Shown: positions 16,521-24,890 of the stretch, piece after piece
How positions within the stretch are numbered: position 1 is the stretch's first letter
Layout: each line of letters begins with the position of its first letter
Assembly: GCF_036237275.1 (NCBI RefSeq)
Contig: NZ_CP108352.1
Span: 7,465,501-7,529,500, forward strand
Source: Streptomyces sp. NBC_01353
GTDB taxonomy: Bacteria; Actinomycetota; Actinomycetes; Streptomycetales; Streptomycetaceae
Length of the DNA stretch: 64,000 nucleotides
Direction of reading: 5' to 3'
The notes under the pieces: model-generated
Databases searched by the model: none
The model's input: the letters and a program-made list of their open reading frames with translations, nothing else
Told to the model about the DNA's origin: nothing
Made by a program: the position numbers and the translations under genes

Positions 16521-17855
16521 CTATTCGCCGATGTCCCGGCTGCGGAGGTCGTCCAGCGTCTCGCGTCGTACGAGGAGACGGGCCGTGCCGCCGTCGACCG
16601 CGACGACCGGGGGACGGCCGACCATGTTGTACCCGGAGGCCATCGACAGCTGGTACGCCCCCGCCACGGGCACCGCGAGCAGATCGCCGGGGCGGATGTC
16701 ACCGGGCAGCTCGACGTCGGTGGCCAGGATGTCGCCCGCCTCGCAGTGCCGGCCCACCACCGTGGCCGTGCGGGTGTCGACGGTGGAGTGGCGGCCGACG
16801 AGACGAGGGGCGTACCGCACCCCGTACAGCGCCGGGCGGGGGTTGTCGCTCATGCCTCCGTCCACGGCAACGAACACCTGGTCACCGGTGTTCTTCACGG
16901 CCAGCACGCGATAGAGCGCCACTCCCGCCGGGCCCGCGACGGCACGGCCGGGTTCGATGGTGAGCCGGGGCACCTCGAGCCCGGCCGCCGTACAGCTCGC
17001 GGCGAGTTCGATCCGCAGTCCGCGGGCCAGGGCCGTCAGGTCGAGGGTGGGTTCCCCGGGTCGGTACGCGATGCCGTGGCCGCCGCCCATGTCGAGTTCG
17101 GGCAGGATGAGGCCGTGGGTGTCGCGGACGCGGGCCATCAGCCCCACCATGCGGCGCAGGGCGGCGACGTACGGCTTGACGTCCGTGATCTGGGAGCCGA
17201 TGTGGCAGCGCAGGCCGACCAGGTGGAGCTGAGGCTGGGTCAGCAGACGGGCGATGGCGTGCTGCGCGGATCCGTCGGTGAGCGACAGACCGAACTTCTG
17301 GCCGTCCGTGCCGGTGCGGATCTTCTCGTGACCGCCGGCCGATACACCGGGGATCACGCGGATCATCACCTTCTGCCGGCCGTGGGGGCCCACGAGCGCG
17401 GCCAGCCGCGCGATCTCGGACGGGCTGTCGATGACGATCCGGCCCACCCCGAGGCGGAGAGCGCACTCGATGTCGTGCGGCGACTTCGCGTTGCCGTGCA
17501 GGACGATACGGTCCGGCGGGAACCCCGCGGTGACCGCGAGTTCGAGCTCGCCGGCCGAGCAGACGTCCAGTCCGAGGCCTTCCTCAGCGACCCAGCGGAC
17601 CATGGTCCGGGACAGGAACGCCTTGGCGGCGTACAGCACATCGGCGTCGGGGAACGTACCGCGGTAGGCACGGCAGCGGGCCCGTACCTCACCCTCGTCC
17701 AGCACGTACGCGGGCGTGTCGAAGCGGTCGGCGATGTCGGCCAACGACACCCCGCCGACGGCGAGGCCACCGTGCGGCAGACGGGTCGTGGACGCCGGCC
17801 ACACCGACAGGTCGTCCTCTTCCGCGGCGATCTCGGAGACCAGAGCAATGGTCAT
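16521..17855 (-). CDS. lysA: diaminopimelate decarboxylase family (fold-type III PLP enzyme)
   Basis: The enzyme decarboxylates meso-diaminopimelate to L-lysine, the last step of lysine biosynthesis. The 444-residue length fits. Motifs in order are YAAKA (PLP-binding Lys), GNAKSPHDI, HIGSQ, GGGHGIAY, EPGRAVAGPAG, the active-site HCEAGD (catalytic Cys), and SGYNMVGRP. Streptomycetes also keep a separate housekeeping lysA, so this copy may serve a specialised product or a related carboxy-substrate. The SAV_915-type gene lies 16 bp upstream on the same strand, suggesting a two-gene operon. Confidence 0.85.
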   Translation of the reverse strand: MTIALVSEIAAEEDDLSVWPASTTRLPHGGLAVGGVSLADIADRFDTPAYVLDEGEVRARCRAYRGTFPDADVLYAAKAFLSRTMVRWVAEEGLGLDVCSAGELELAVTAGFPPDRIVLHGNAKSPHDIECALRLGVGRIVIDSPSEIARLAALVGPHGRQKVMIRVIPGVSAGGHEKIRTGTDGQKFGLSLTDGSAQHAIARLLTQPQLHLVGLRCHIGSQITDVKPYVAALRRMVGLMARVRDTHGLILPELDMGGGHGIAYRPGEPTLDLTALARGLRIELAASCTAAGLEVPRLTIEPGRAVAGPAGVALYRVLAVKNTGDQVFVAVDGGMSDNPRPALYGVRYAPRLVGRHSTVDTRTATVVGRHCEAGDILATDVELPGDIRPGDLLAVPVAGAYQLSMASGYNMVGRPPVVAVDGGTARLLVRRETLDDLRSRDIGE

Positions 17856-17871
17856 GGAACTCGTCCCCTTC

Positions 17872-18231
17872 TCAGACGGCCCGGACGGCCCGGACGGCCT
17901 TGGCGGCCCGGTCCGGCCGTCGGTCCGGCGTGTGCGCGGGGACCGCGGGAGCGGACAGTGCCGGGTCGACGGTGACCAGGTCCGCGCCGAGCGGTCCGCA
18001 GAGCGCCCGCAGGACGGATTCCGACAGCCGGATGTACGGCTGGGCCTCGCCCAGCACCTCGGTCAGCCGGTCCGTACGGGTGAAGCCGACGGCGGTACGC
18101 GCGCCGAGCGGCGTGCGGAACAGCCGGATCACGGTTTCCGCGCCGCTTCCCGGCCGGACGGGCACGTACAGCGGTCCGGCCGGGACCTGTTCTTCAGGCT
18201 CGGGATCGTCGGCGTACTGGAACAGACACAT
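17872..18231 (-). CDS. SAV_915-family (SseB-like) protein
   Basis: The 119-residue protein contains PLYVPVRPGSGAETVIRLFRTPLGARTAVGFT, then LTEVLGEAQPYIRLSESVLRAL and LVTVDPAL. This is the SAV_915/SseB-N layout, which is common in Streptomyces but has no assigned activity. It ends 16 bp before the lysA-like start and is probably co-transcribed. The tail is Ala/Arg-rich, encoded by a short GACGGCCCG tandem repeat near 17877-17898. Confidence 0.7.
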   Translation of the reverse strand: MCLFQYADDPEPEEQVPAGPLYVPVRPGSGAETVIRLFRTPLGARTAVGFTRTDRLTEVLGEAQPYIRLSESVLRALCGPLGADLVTVDPALSAPAVPAHTPDRRPDRAAKAVRAVRAV

Positions 18232-18969
18232 GGGGCCCTCCCTGAGGAGCCGCGAACGGTTGGCGAGGTCCCAGCCTGCCGAGGGGCAGGCCGGGGCGCG
18301 TCATCGAAGCTATCCCCTCCGCCCTGCCTCCAGGGCAGGGCGTTGACGGCACCTTGACGGCAATCGATCGAGTCCGTACACGCCACTGACGGTCGACGGG
18401 CACGGTGTCAGAGAGCCGCCAGGGATGGTGACTTCGGTGTCAGGAGAGCGAGGAGGCCCTGCACAGGCCCAATGTGTGGCGTCTGCCGCTGGAGGTGCGG
18501 TAGCCGGCCCCGGCCCGCGCCGCCTCGCCCCGCCTTGCGCCGAGCCACTCCGGCCCGCGCCGCGTCAGAAAGCCGTCAAGTTCTCCACCTGCCGACGCCG
18601 TCCCGGCCAGTGGCCGGACGGCGAGATCGAACCGCGGGCCACCGTCCACGGCCGTTCAAGGACGGTTCATGATGACGCCGGCGCCGGACGCCACGCCACC
18701 GCCGCTGGAGGCACGGCTGGTCACCGTCGACATGGCGGCCCAGGCCGCGGCGGCCCTGGACCAATCCGCGCCGCAACGCGCCTGAGGCGGGCGGGGCTCA
18801 CAGGACCTGGTGTCGCGTCAGGCGTCAGCCGGGCGCGAATGAGTCCGTCGAGTCGCTGCCAAGCCGGGGACGATGCATTGACCATGCCCTGGACGAGGGC
18901 GGGGGATCTCGGCGGCCGCATCCAGCTCGGGCAGTTCCTCGGGCCCGTAGCAGGTTGCAGCACGGCGTC
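18232..18969. other. low-information intergenic region with possible gene debris
   Basis: No frame has convincing codon use. Two weak traces are recorded. A plus-strand stretch ending at TAG 18501 reads EALHRPNVWRLPLEVR and looks like the tail of an unidentified gene. A 38-codon frame (MMTPAPDATPPPLEARLVTVD, 18668-18784) is preceded by AAGGACGG. Neither is strong enough to call. The region may be the residue of deletions. Confidence 0.35.
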
Positions 18970-19122
18970 ATGGCGAACACGATCACGAACCCGATCCCGA
19001 ACTCGCACTCGAACGTGAATCCGAGCGTCGATGACGAGATCCTGCGCGAGCTGGCCGACGCGGGCAACGAAGCCGCGCTGGCCCGGCTGTTGAAGTCGCC
19101 TCTCGACGGGGATCGGGACTGA
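18970..19122 (+). CDS. small hypothetical protein
   Basis: The 50-residue frame reads MANTITNPIPNSHSNVNPS and then an acidic helix DDEILRELADAGNEAALARLLK. The helical half has natural-looking composition and the style of short actinobacterial tail peptides, while the Asn-rich head is unusual. No ribosome-binding site is obvious. The call is weak and rests on composition only. Confidence 0.35.
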   Translation: MANTITNPIPNSHSNVNPSVDDEILRELADAGNEAALARLLKSPLDGDRD

Positions 19123-19150
19123 GCCACGGTGAACGCTGCCCGACGCGGTT

Positions 19151-19687
19151 CTAGTGCATTCCTGAGATCCGGAAGACGGTAAGGGCCGTCTCCCGGTCTA
19201 CGCAGCGGGCCAGCCGCTCCAGTTCGGCGCTGCCGTGGTGCAGGGTGCCTCGGGCCAGCGAGACCCGGGCGTCCGCCTTCAACAGGTGCCACAGGGGTGG
19301 GTTGGCGATGAAGATCCGCGGGTCGATCTCGGCCCGTGCGCCCGTGGTGTCGTAAAGGATCAGTCTCTGCGCGACACCGTCGGACCAGCGCACGGAGGCC
19401 AGTCGGTCGGTGTGGACGGTTCTCCGGGCCGTCAGACCGCGGATGGTCAGCCGCCCCGGCGACGCCTCGACCCGAGGCGGGAGGAGTATCGCGAACACCA
19501 GGGCGGCCAGCCCGGCCCACGGCAGGGCCCGCAGCAGGCTCAGCGTGCCGTTCCCGGCCTCGACGGTGAGGGACACGGCGAGCAGCACCACGGCGAAACC
19601 GGCGGCGGCACGTGCTTCCGAGGGCCAGCCCGTGTCGTGGACGGAGCCGGCCGAGTGGTACTCCGGCGGTACGAAGGGGAGTTCCAT
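19151..19687 (-). CDS. PH-like membrane protein
   Basis: The 178-residue protein has two hydrophobic segments (AAAGFAVVLLAVSLTV and ALPWAGLAALVFAILLP, about residues 28-80). A cytoplasmic bacterial-PH-like beta domain follows (VEASPGRLTIRGLTARRTVHTDRLASVRWSDGVAQRLILYDTTGARAEIDPRIF), then a C-terminal helix. The role is unknown. ATG 19687 is used, since the longer frame upstream is antisense-type sequence over the acetyltransferase remnant. Confidence 0.7.
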   Translation of the reverse strand: MELPFVPPEYHSAGSVHDTGWPSEARAAAGFAVVLLAVSLTVEAGNGTLSLLRALPWAGLAALVFAILLPPRVEASPGRLTIRGLTARRTVHTDRLASVRWSDGVAQRLILYDTTGARAEIDPRIFIANPPLWHLLKADARVSLARGTLHHGSAELERLARCVDRETALTVFRISGMH

Positions 19688-19730
19688 GAAGGGGACGGTA
19701 GGGCGGAGCGGGTGGTCCGGCCCAGTGTCT

Positions 19731-20280
19731 TTACGGACCCTCTGTGCGGCGGCGGGGAGCCTTGACGTACTGCTGCGGGCCCGGTCACGTAGGGGACGTA
19801 CTCGCGGCTCAGCCGGAAGCCGGCGGTCCAGGCGAGGAGCCGGCTGGGCCGGTTGTCGCGGGAGCAGGTCCAGCCGGCCCGATGCCCGCGCCGCGCGGTG
19901 TCCGTGGTCAGCCCGGTGACACAGGCCAGGGCCAGGTGCTGCCGACGCTGGTCGGGGGCGGTGGCGCAGGGGATGTCCTCGTAACGGCTGCCGAGGAACC
20001 GTGTCCACGCGACTGCCAGGATCCGCCCCTTGCGGAACGCTGCCCAGCCGAGTCCGGAGGCGGCGAGGGGCGCGGGAACGCCCCAACTCCCGTGGATCCA
20101 GGCCATGCCGGGGTCGAGCGCGGCGAGCGCCGGGGCGTCCTCGGCGCGCAGTCGCCGGACGGTGACCCCGCGCGGGAGCCGGGGCGTGGTGGGCTCGGCT
20201 CGGTGGATGTAGAGCATGCGCTCCCACGGGACGAGCCGGTCGAAGGCGGCGCCGAGCGTCGACAGGAAGCCGTCGGGCGC
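19731..20280 (-). pseudogene. GNAT acetyltransferase, 5'-truncated and probably frameshifted
   Basis: The frame reads RRLRAEDAPALAALDPGMAWIHGSWG, ASGLGWAAF, LGSRYEDIPCATAPDQRRQHLALACV and a closing AGFRLSREYVPYV, a standard GNAT fold with acetyl-CoA binding loop region. Upstream the coding signal (EAPDGFLSTLGAAFDRLVPWERM) stops abruptly at about 20280, where an oppositely oriented KdpD tail begins. The N-terminal domain is therefore lost. Near 19785 a one-base shift is needed to reach a sensible stop at 19731; otherwise the frame runs into the PH-like gene. Confidence 0.65.
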
Positions 20281-20283
20281 CTC

Positions 20284-20418
20284 CTGACCGAGGCGATGGG
20301 CGGCACGCTCGTCCCCGAGGACATGCCAGGTGGCGGCCTGACGATGGTGGTCTCGCTGCCGGTCGCCGACAGCGTCCCGGGGTTACGGCTCCAGGCTCGG
20401 TCGCGGGCGGTGGACTGA
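20284..20418 (+). pseudogene. KdpD-type sensor kinase, C-terminal fragment
   Basis: The last 44 codons encode LTEAMGGTLVPEDMPGGGLT followed by MVVSLPV, the terminal part of the HATPase domain (GT/G2 region) of KdpD-like kinases, and end with TGA at 20416. Nothing upstream in this frame continues the kinase; instead the acetyltransferase remnant begins on the other strand. It is a dead fragment and lies far from the kdpFABC operon at 59 kb. Confidence 0.65.
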
Positions 20419-20450
20419 CCGATCGAGCCGGATCGGGGCGACCGAGTCCC

Positions 20451-21137
20451 TCACGCCGGGGTCGGCGCCCCGGAAAGGCCCTGCTTGACCTGACGGGTGA
20501 CGTCGTCGGCGAGGATCTCCGGCAGGCCCTTCTCGATGCCGTCCAAGGCCTGGGCGGCGACCTCGGCGGGGTCGACCTTCTGCTCGGCGGGGACGCGGGC
20601 CGCCATGTCGGTGTCCATGTACGCGACGTGCAGCGCCGACACGGTGATGCCCCGGGGTGCCAGCTCCTCGCGGGCCGCGTCGGTCTGCGCCCATGCGGCC
20701 GCCTTGGCCGCCGCGTACGAGCCGAGGCCCGCCGGGTGGAACCAGGACAGGACGGACAGGACGTTCAGCACGGCGCCGCCGCCGTTGTTCTCGATGACCG
20801 GAGCGAAGGCCCGCGTCACGACCAGCGGCCCGAAGAAGTTCGTCTCCATCTCCAGCCGCACCGCGTCCAGGTCGCCCGAGAGCAGCGGGTTGCCGGTGGA
20901 GATCCCGGCGTTGTTGACCAGCAGCGTGGCGTCGGATGCGATGCGGGCCGCCGCGCGGACCGACTCCTCGTCGGTCACGTCCAGGCGCAGCGGGACGACG
21001 CCCGCCAGATCCACGGTCTCGGGCCGCCGCGCCGCCGCGTACACCTTCGCCCCGCGCCGCACCAGCTGCTCTGCCAGATGACGCCCCAGCCCCCGGTTCG
21101 CCCCGGTGACCAGTGCGACCGCGTTCGTCAGTTCCAT
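20451..21137 (-). CDS. short-chain dehydrogenase/reductase
   Basis: The 228-residue classical SDR has TGANRGLG (cofactor loop, residues about 11-18), NNAGIS, a catalytic Ser in VLSVLSWF and the YAAAK active-site pair. It is cytoplasmic and NAD(P)-dependent; the substrate is unknown. ATG 21137 has a GGGAGC site upstream. The gene is divergent from a TetR regulator across a short spacer holding a perfect palindrome, so it is very probably the TetR target. Confidence 0.92.
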   Translation of the reverse strand: MELTNAVALVTGANRGLGRHLAEQLVRRGAKVYAAARRPETVDLAGVVPLRLDVTDEESVRAAARIASDATLLVNNAGISTGNPLLSGDLDAVRLEMETNFFGPLVVTRAFAPVIENNGGGAVLNVLSVLSWFHPAGLGSYAAAKAAAWAQTDAAREELAPRGITVSALHVAYMDTDMAARVPAEQKVDPAEVAAQALDGIEKGLPEILADDVTRQVKQGLSGAPTPA

Positions 21138-21181
21138 GTCTGCTCCCAGCGTTGCGGGGCGGCCCTGGTGAGGTCCGCCAA

Positions 21182-21203
21182 TTAGATTACGTAAGCAATC
21201 TAA
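21182..21203. promoter_or_regulatory. TetR operator palindrome in the SDR/tetR divergon
   Basis: TTAGATT and AATCTAA form a perfect 7-bp inverted repeat with an 8-nt centre, in an unusually AT-rich island between the divergent starts at 21137 and 21254. On the minus strand the site overlaps TTGCTT and TAATCT, usable as -35 and -10 elements. This is the expected place for the regulator to repress both genes. Confidence 0.75.
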
Positions 21204-21253
21204 ACCGTACACTAGAATAGATGCCAAGCGACATCCAAATGTGGAGGTGCCCG

Positions 21254-21814
21254 ATGGGCCGCGTATCGCAGGCGCAAGCACAGGAGAACCGCCGGCGGGT
21301 CGTCGAAACCGCCTCCCGCCTCTTCCGGGAGCAGGGGACGCACGTCAGCGTCGCCGACCTCATGAAGGAGGCCGGTCTCACCCACGGCGGCTTCTACAAG
21401 CAGTTCGCCTCCAAGGAGGCGCTGATCGACGAGGCCACGGCCCACGCGTTCGCCGAACTCGCCCAGCGCCGTACGGCGGGATCGGAGCGGTACGCCGGGC
21501 AGCGTGAGGCCGCCCAGCGGGCGTTGATCGAGGCGTACCTCTCCGTCGAGCACCGCGACGACCTGGCGGACGGCTGCCCCGCCGCCGCGCTCGCCACCGA
21601 CATGGCGCGCGGCCTGAGCGCTCAGGAGGCGGGCCGGGTGTACAGCGAGGGGGTGAGCGACTTCGCGGAGTCGCTCACCACCGAGCACGAGGACGGCATC
21701 ACCCGCCTGTGCACGATGGTCGGCGCACTCGTCCTGTCCCGCGCCACCAAGGGCTCCCCCCTCTCCGAGGAGATCCTCACCGCCGCCCGCGCGGCCTTGA
21801 CGGAAGCCGACTGA
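21254..21814 (+). CDS. TetR-family regulator
   Basis: The 186-residue repressor has an N-terminal helix-turn-helix (RRRVVETASRLFREQG, then VSVADLMKEAGLTHGGFYKQFASKEAL). Its C-terminal ligand domain contains DGCPAAALATDMAR, like the TetR group that controls SDR or reductase genes. ATG 21254 is preferred to one 33 bp upstream because GGAGG precedes it. It probably binds the palindrome at 21182 and regulates itself and the divergent SDR. Confidence 0.92.
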   Translation: MGRVSQAQAQENRRRVVETASRLFREQGTHVSVADLMKEAGLTHGGFYKQFASKEALIDEATAHAFAELAQRRTAGSERYAGQREAAQRALIEAYLSVEHRDDLADGCPAAALATDMARGLSAQEAGRVYSEGVSDFAESLTTEHEDGITRLCTMVGALVLSRATKGSPLSEEILTAARAALTEAD

Positions 21815-21970
21815 CTGGTCGCGCTCATGGTCCGCCGAGAGCGAGGCGGCGCGCAGCCGTCGGAGGGCGGCGCGGCGTCACCGTCCGTGGAGAGCGCCGC
21901 GACCGTCGGTGGAGTGCGCCGACAGCCTTTCGGCGGCGCCCGCAAGCGTGTGCGGCGTAACGTCGTCCTT

Positions 21971-24220
21971 GTGGACTTCACTGCGGACAGTCTCGTGTCC
22001 CGCGCCGCGCGTGAGCTCAGCCTGCGAGCAGATCAGCTGATCCAAGACGTGGAGCGGGCCCTGCGACGTGACGTTCCAGAGGTGTGGGCGCACGCGGACG
22101 TCGACGCGGCGCAGAACGTCGCCGAGCATGTGCTGGCCGCCTTGGACGGCCTCGAGCGCGGCATCGAGCCGAATCGCATCGAATCTCCGTCCGCCAACCA
22201 GGAGCGCGCCCGCCGGCTGGCCCGGCACGGGACGCCCGTCAGCGTGATGCTGCGCGCCTTCCGCATCGGGCAGGGCGTCGTTCTCGACGGGATGCTGGTG
22301 GAGCTGCCCCGGCTGACCGGCGACGCCGCGCTGGTCAGCGCGGCCGCGCGCAAGCTGATCGCGACGATGACCGGGTACGTCGACCTCGCGTCCGAGTACG
22401 GCGTCGCGGCCTACCAGGAAGAGCGGGACCGACGTCTGCAAGGGCGGTTGTCGATGGTGAACGAGGCGAGTATGCGCATCGGCACCACACTGGACATCGC
22501 CCGCACCACCCAGGAACTGGCGGACTTCGCCATCGCGCATTTCGCCGACCTCGTCACCGTCGACCTGCTCGACTCGGTGCTCCGCGGACACGACACCCCG
22601 ATGGAGCCCCCTCTCGCGCTCCGACGGGCCGCTCAGCGCTCGGTGGTCGACGGCGCCCCGGAGACGACGATCCGACCGCAGCAGCTCTTCATCTGCGCGG
22701 ACGGTACGCCGTCGGCCCGCGCCCTGATCACGGGTCGACCCTCGCGTCACCACCTCGACACCGGTGGGTCGGCAACCTCTGAGCCGGGCACCGGTGTCGA
22801 CGGCGACGCAAGCCACTCGACGCTCGTGGTGCCGCTGCGGGCCAGGGACTCCACGCTGGGCGTCGCGCAGTTCGTCCGCCACCGCGATCGCGGCTTCTAC
22901 GACGACGAAGACCTGCTCCTCGCCCAGGAGATCGCCGCCAGGGCGGCGGTGGCCGTCGACAACGCCCGCCGGTACACGCACGCGCGAGCCGCCGCCCTCA
23001 CCCTGCAGCGCAGCCTGCTCCCGCATGACACCGCGGAGCAGTCGGCCGTGGAGGTGGCCTTCCGTTACCTGCCCGCCGGCGCCCAGGCGGGTGTGGGCGG
23101 CGACTGGTACGACGTCATCCCACTGTCCGGAGCCCGCGTCGCGCTCGTGGTGGGCGACGTCGTCGGCCACGGCATCCACGCCGCCGCCACCATGGGGCGG
23201 CTGCGGACCGCCGTACGCACCCTCGCCGACGTCGACCTGCCGCCCGACGAACTCCTCACGCACCTCGACGACGTCGTCCTGCGCCTGTCGGCCGAAGCCG
23301 TGCCCGACGCCGCGCCGGACGGGGAAGCCGACCCCGACGCCGACCTGGACGCCGACGCGGACGCCGACCTGGACGCCGACTCGGACGAAGGCGCCGACCA
23401 AGCCGGCGACAGCGAATCCGCAGGGGACATCGGAGCCACCTGTCTCTACGCCGTCTACGACCCCGTCACCCGCCAGTGCACCCTCGCCCGCGCGGGGCAC
23501 CCGCCACCCGCCCTGGTTGCCCCGGACGGCACCGTGGAAATCCTCGACCTGCCGCCAGGCCCTCCGCTGGGCCTGGGCGGCCTGCCCTTCGAGGCCGCCG
23601 AGTTCGACCTGCCCGAGGGCAGCCTCCTCGCCCTCTACACCGACGGCCTGATCGAAGCCCGCGACCGTGACATCGAGACGGGCCTCGCCCTCCTCCGTCG
23701 AACGCTCGCCCAGCCCGCTCCCTCCCTGGAGCACACCTGCGACAGCGTGCTCGAAGCACTGCTGCCGCCACGTCCGGACGACGACGTCGCACTGCTCATC
23801 GCCCGCACCCGCACCCTCGGTGACCGCCAGTTCGCCGACTGGGACGTGGAGGCCGAACCCGCCGCCGTCTCCAAGGCCCGGTCGAACGTCACCCGGCAAC
23901 TGAGCAGTTGGGGGCTGGAAGAGCTCGCCTTCACCGCCGAACTGGTGGTCAGCGAACTAGTCACCAACGCCATCCGCTACGGCCGACCCCCCATCCGGCT
24001 GCGCCTCATCCACGACCGCGCCCTCATGTGCGAGGTCTCCGACACCAGCAGCACCACCCCGCACCTGCGCCGCGCCGCCGTCTCCGACGAGGGTGGCCGC
24101 GGCCTGTTCCTGGTCGCCCAGCTCGCCGAGCGGTGGGGAACACGTCACGCCCGTCAGGGCAAGACGGTGTGGGCCGAGCTGTCCGAGTCCGCCGGATTCC
24201 CCGTGTGGGACTCGGTGTAG
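21971..24220 (+). CDS. RsbU/SpoIIE-type phosphatase with RsbRD-like, GAF and RsbW-like domains
   Basis: The product of about 749 residues is a one-chain partner-switch regulator. An N-terminal helical RsbRD/PucR-like sensor (ADQLIQDVERALRRDVPEVW, TPVSVMLRAFRIGQGVVLDG) is followed by a GAF domain. Then comes a PP2C/SpoIIE phosphatase (VGGDWYDVIPL, VVGDVVGHGIHAAATMG, LYTDGLIEARD) and a C-terminal HATPase kinase (ELVVSELVTNAIRYG, GGRGLFLVAQLAERWG). It would set anti-sigma antagonist phosphorylation. An acidic Asp-Ala repeat of about 40 residues interrupts the phosphatase domain. The GTG at 21971 is the likely start; upstream sequence to 21827 is open but not protein-like. Confidence 0.88.
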   Translation: MDFTADSLVSRAARELSLRADQLIQDVERALRRDVPEVWAHADVDAAQNVAEHVLAALDGLERGIEPNRIESPSANQERARRLARHGTPVSVMLRAFRIGQGVVLDGMLVELPRLTGDAALVSAAARKLIATMTGYVDLASEYGVAAYQEERDRRLQGRLSMVNEASMRIGTTLDIARTTQELADFAIAHFADLVTVDLLDSVLRGHDTPMEPPLALRRAAQRSVVDGAPETTIRPQQLFICADGTPSARALITGRPSRHHLDTGGSATSEPGTGVDGDASHSTLVVPLRARDSTLGVAQFVRHRDRGFYDDEDLLLAQEIAARAAVAVDNARRYTHARAAALTLQRSLLPHDTAEQSAVEVAFRYLPAGAQAGVGGDWYDVIPLSGARVALVVGDVVGHGIHAAATMGRLRTAVRTLADVDLPPDELLTHLDDVVLRLSAEAVPDAAPDGEADPDADLDADADADLDADSDEGADQAGDSESAGDIGATCLYAVYDPVTRQCTLARAGHPPPALVAPDGTVEILDLPPGPPLGLGGLPFEAAEFDLPEGSLLALYTDGLIEARDRDIETGLALLRRTLAQPAPSLEHTCDSVLEALLPPRPDDDVALLIARTRTLGDRQFADWDVEAEPAAVSKARSNVTRQLSSWGLEELAFTAELVVSELVTNAIRYGRPPIRLRLIHDRALMCEVSDTSSTTPHLRRAAVSDEGGRGLFLVAQLAERWGTRHARQGKTVWAELSESAGFPVWDSV

Positions 24221-24322
24221 CGCTCGGCCCCGGGACTCGGTCTCAGGGCTCGGATCGGTGGATCACCTGCGTGTATGGGTGCGCCGTTCGTCGGCTTCGT
24301 CGTCGTTTATCCGTTCGTTCGC

Positions 24323-24378
24323 CGCACTGACGCACTGACGCACTGACGCACTGACGCACTGACGCACTGACGCACCGA
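24323..24378. repeat. octanucleotide tandem repeat
   Basis: Six perfect copies of CGCACTGA run head to tail from 24323 to 24370, followed by one copy with a single change (CGCACCGA). No credible gene covers it. The 8-nt period is not a multiple of three, so slippage inside a gene would shift frame; here it separates the phosphatase gene from a scar of two gene fragments. Confidence 0.95.
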
Positions 24379-24397
24379 GGTTGCCGCGACCAAGCCC

Positions 24398-24495
24398 GTG
24401 GGCCGGGTTCCCCAGAGAAGCAATGCGCGGTCCAACCGGGCACGCATCCTGGCCACGGCCCGCCAGGAGCTGGGACGGAACCCGGATCTCACCCG
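24398..24495 (+). pseudogene. TetR-family regulator, N-terminal fragment
   Basis: From a GTG at 24398 the frame encodes RSNARSNRARILATARQELG followed by RNPDLT, the first helix of a TetR DNA-binding domain with its usual RxxRxxNRxRIL start. The homology stops near 24495, exactly where the next fragment begins in another frame. Confidence 0.55.
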
Positions 24496-24497
24496 TC

Positions 24498-24605
24498 GGG
24501 CACTTCCCGAACAAGCCCCACCTCGCGGAGTCGTTCGTGGAGGTCTCCTCGCTCGCCGACCCCGAGTGGATGATCGAGATCGAGGCGATCGGGCTCGTCC
24601 GGTGA
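24498..24605 (+). pseudogene. RidA-family protein, C-terminal fragment
   Basis: The frame reads GHFPNKPHLAESFVEVSSLA followed by DPEWMIEIEAIG and ends at TGA 24603. This is the final beta-hairpin and conserved EIEA tail of RidA/YjgF proteins (enamine/imine deaminases). The front of the gene is missing and a TetR start is joined in its place, indicating a deletion between two neighbouring genes. Confidence 0.6.
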
Positions 24606-24890
24606 GGTCGAGCGGCACCGCCGGGGGATCGGGGGTCGGGCCGAAGACGGGTCCCGCCTCCGGCCGACGTCCCGCCCGGCCCCAACCGCCCGGCAGCGGA
24701 ACGGCGCCCCGCCGCACTCCGTACGTGCGCCTGCTCCGCGCCCTGGCCCGCCGGGCCGGCCGCCACCACTAGGGAGTTCACGGGTCCGGGAGGGTCGTCC
24801 GCGTGGTCGCGGTCGGCCCTGCCGGGCCGATTTCTACCTTGGCCGGTTTCCCCCTTGTCGCGGATCTCTGGGGGGCCTGTCTGTCGCGAG
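24606..24890. other. intergenic region ahead of the siderophore operon
   Basis: About 285 bp without a convincing gene on either strand lie between the RidA fragment and the iron box. Codon bias is absent in all frames. It holds only the upstream side of the iron-regulated promoter. Confidence 0.5.

Noticed and set aside
19908-20400. Continuous minus-strand reading through the KdpD fragment as an acetyltransferase N-terminus
   Set aside because: The stretch beyond 20284 (WHVLGDERAAHRLGQ) is just the complement of the clear KdpD ending, and the frame has no start codon before a TAA.
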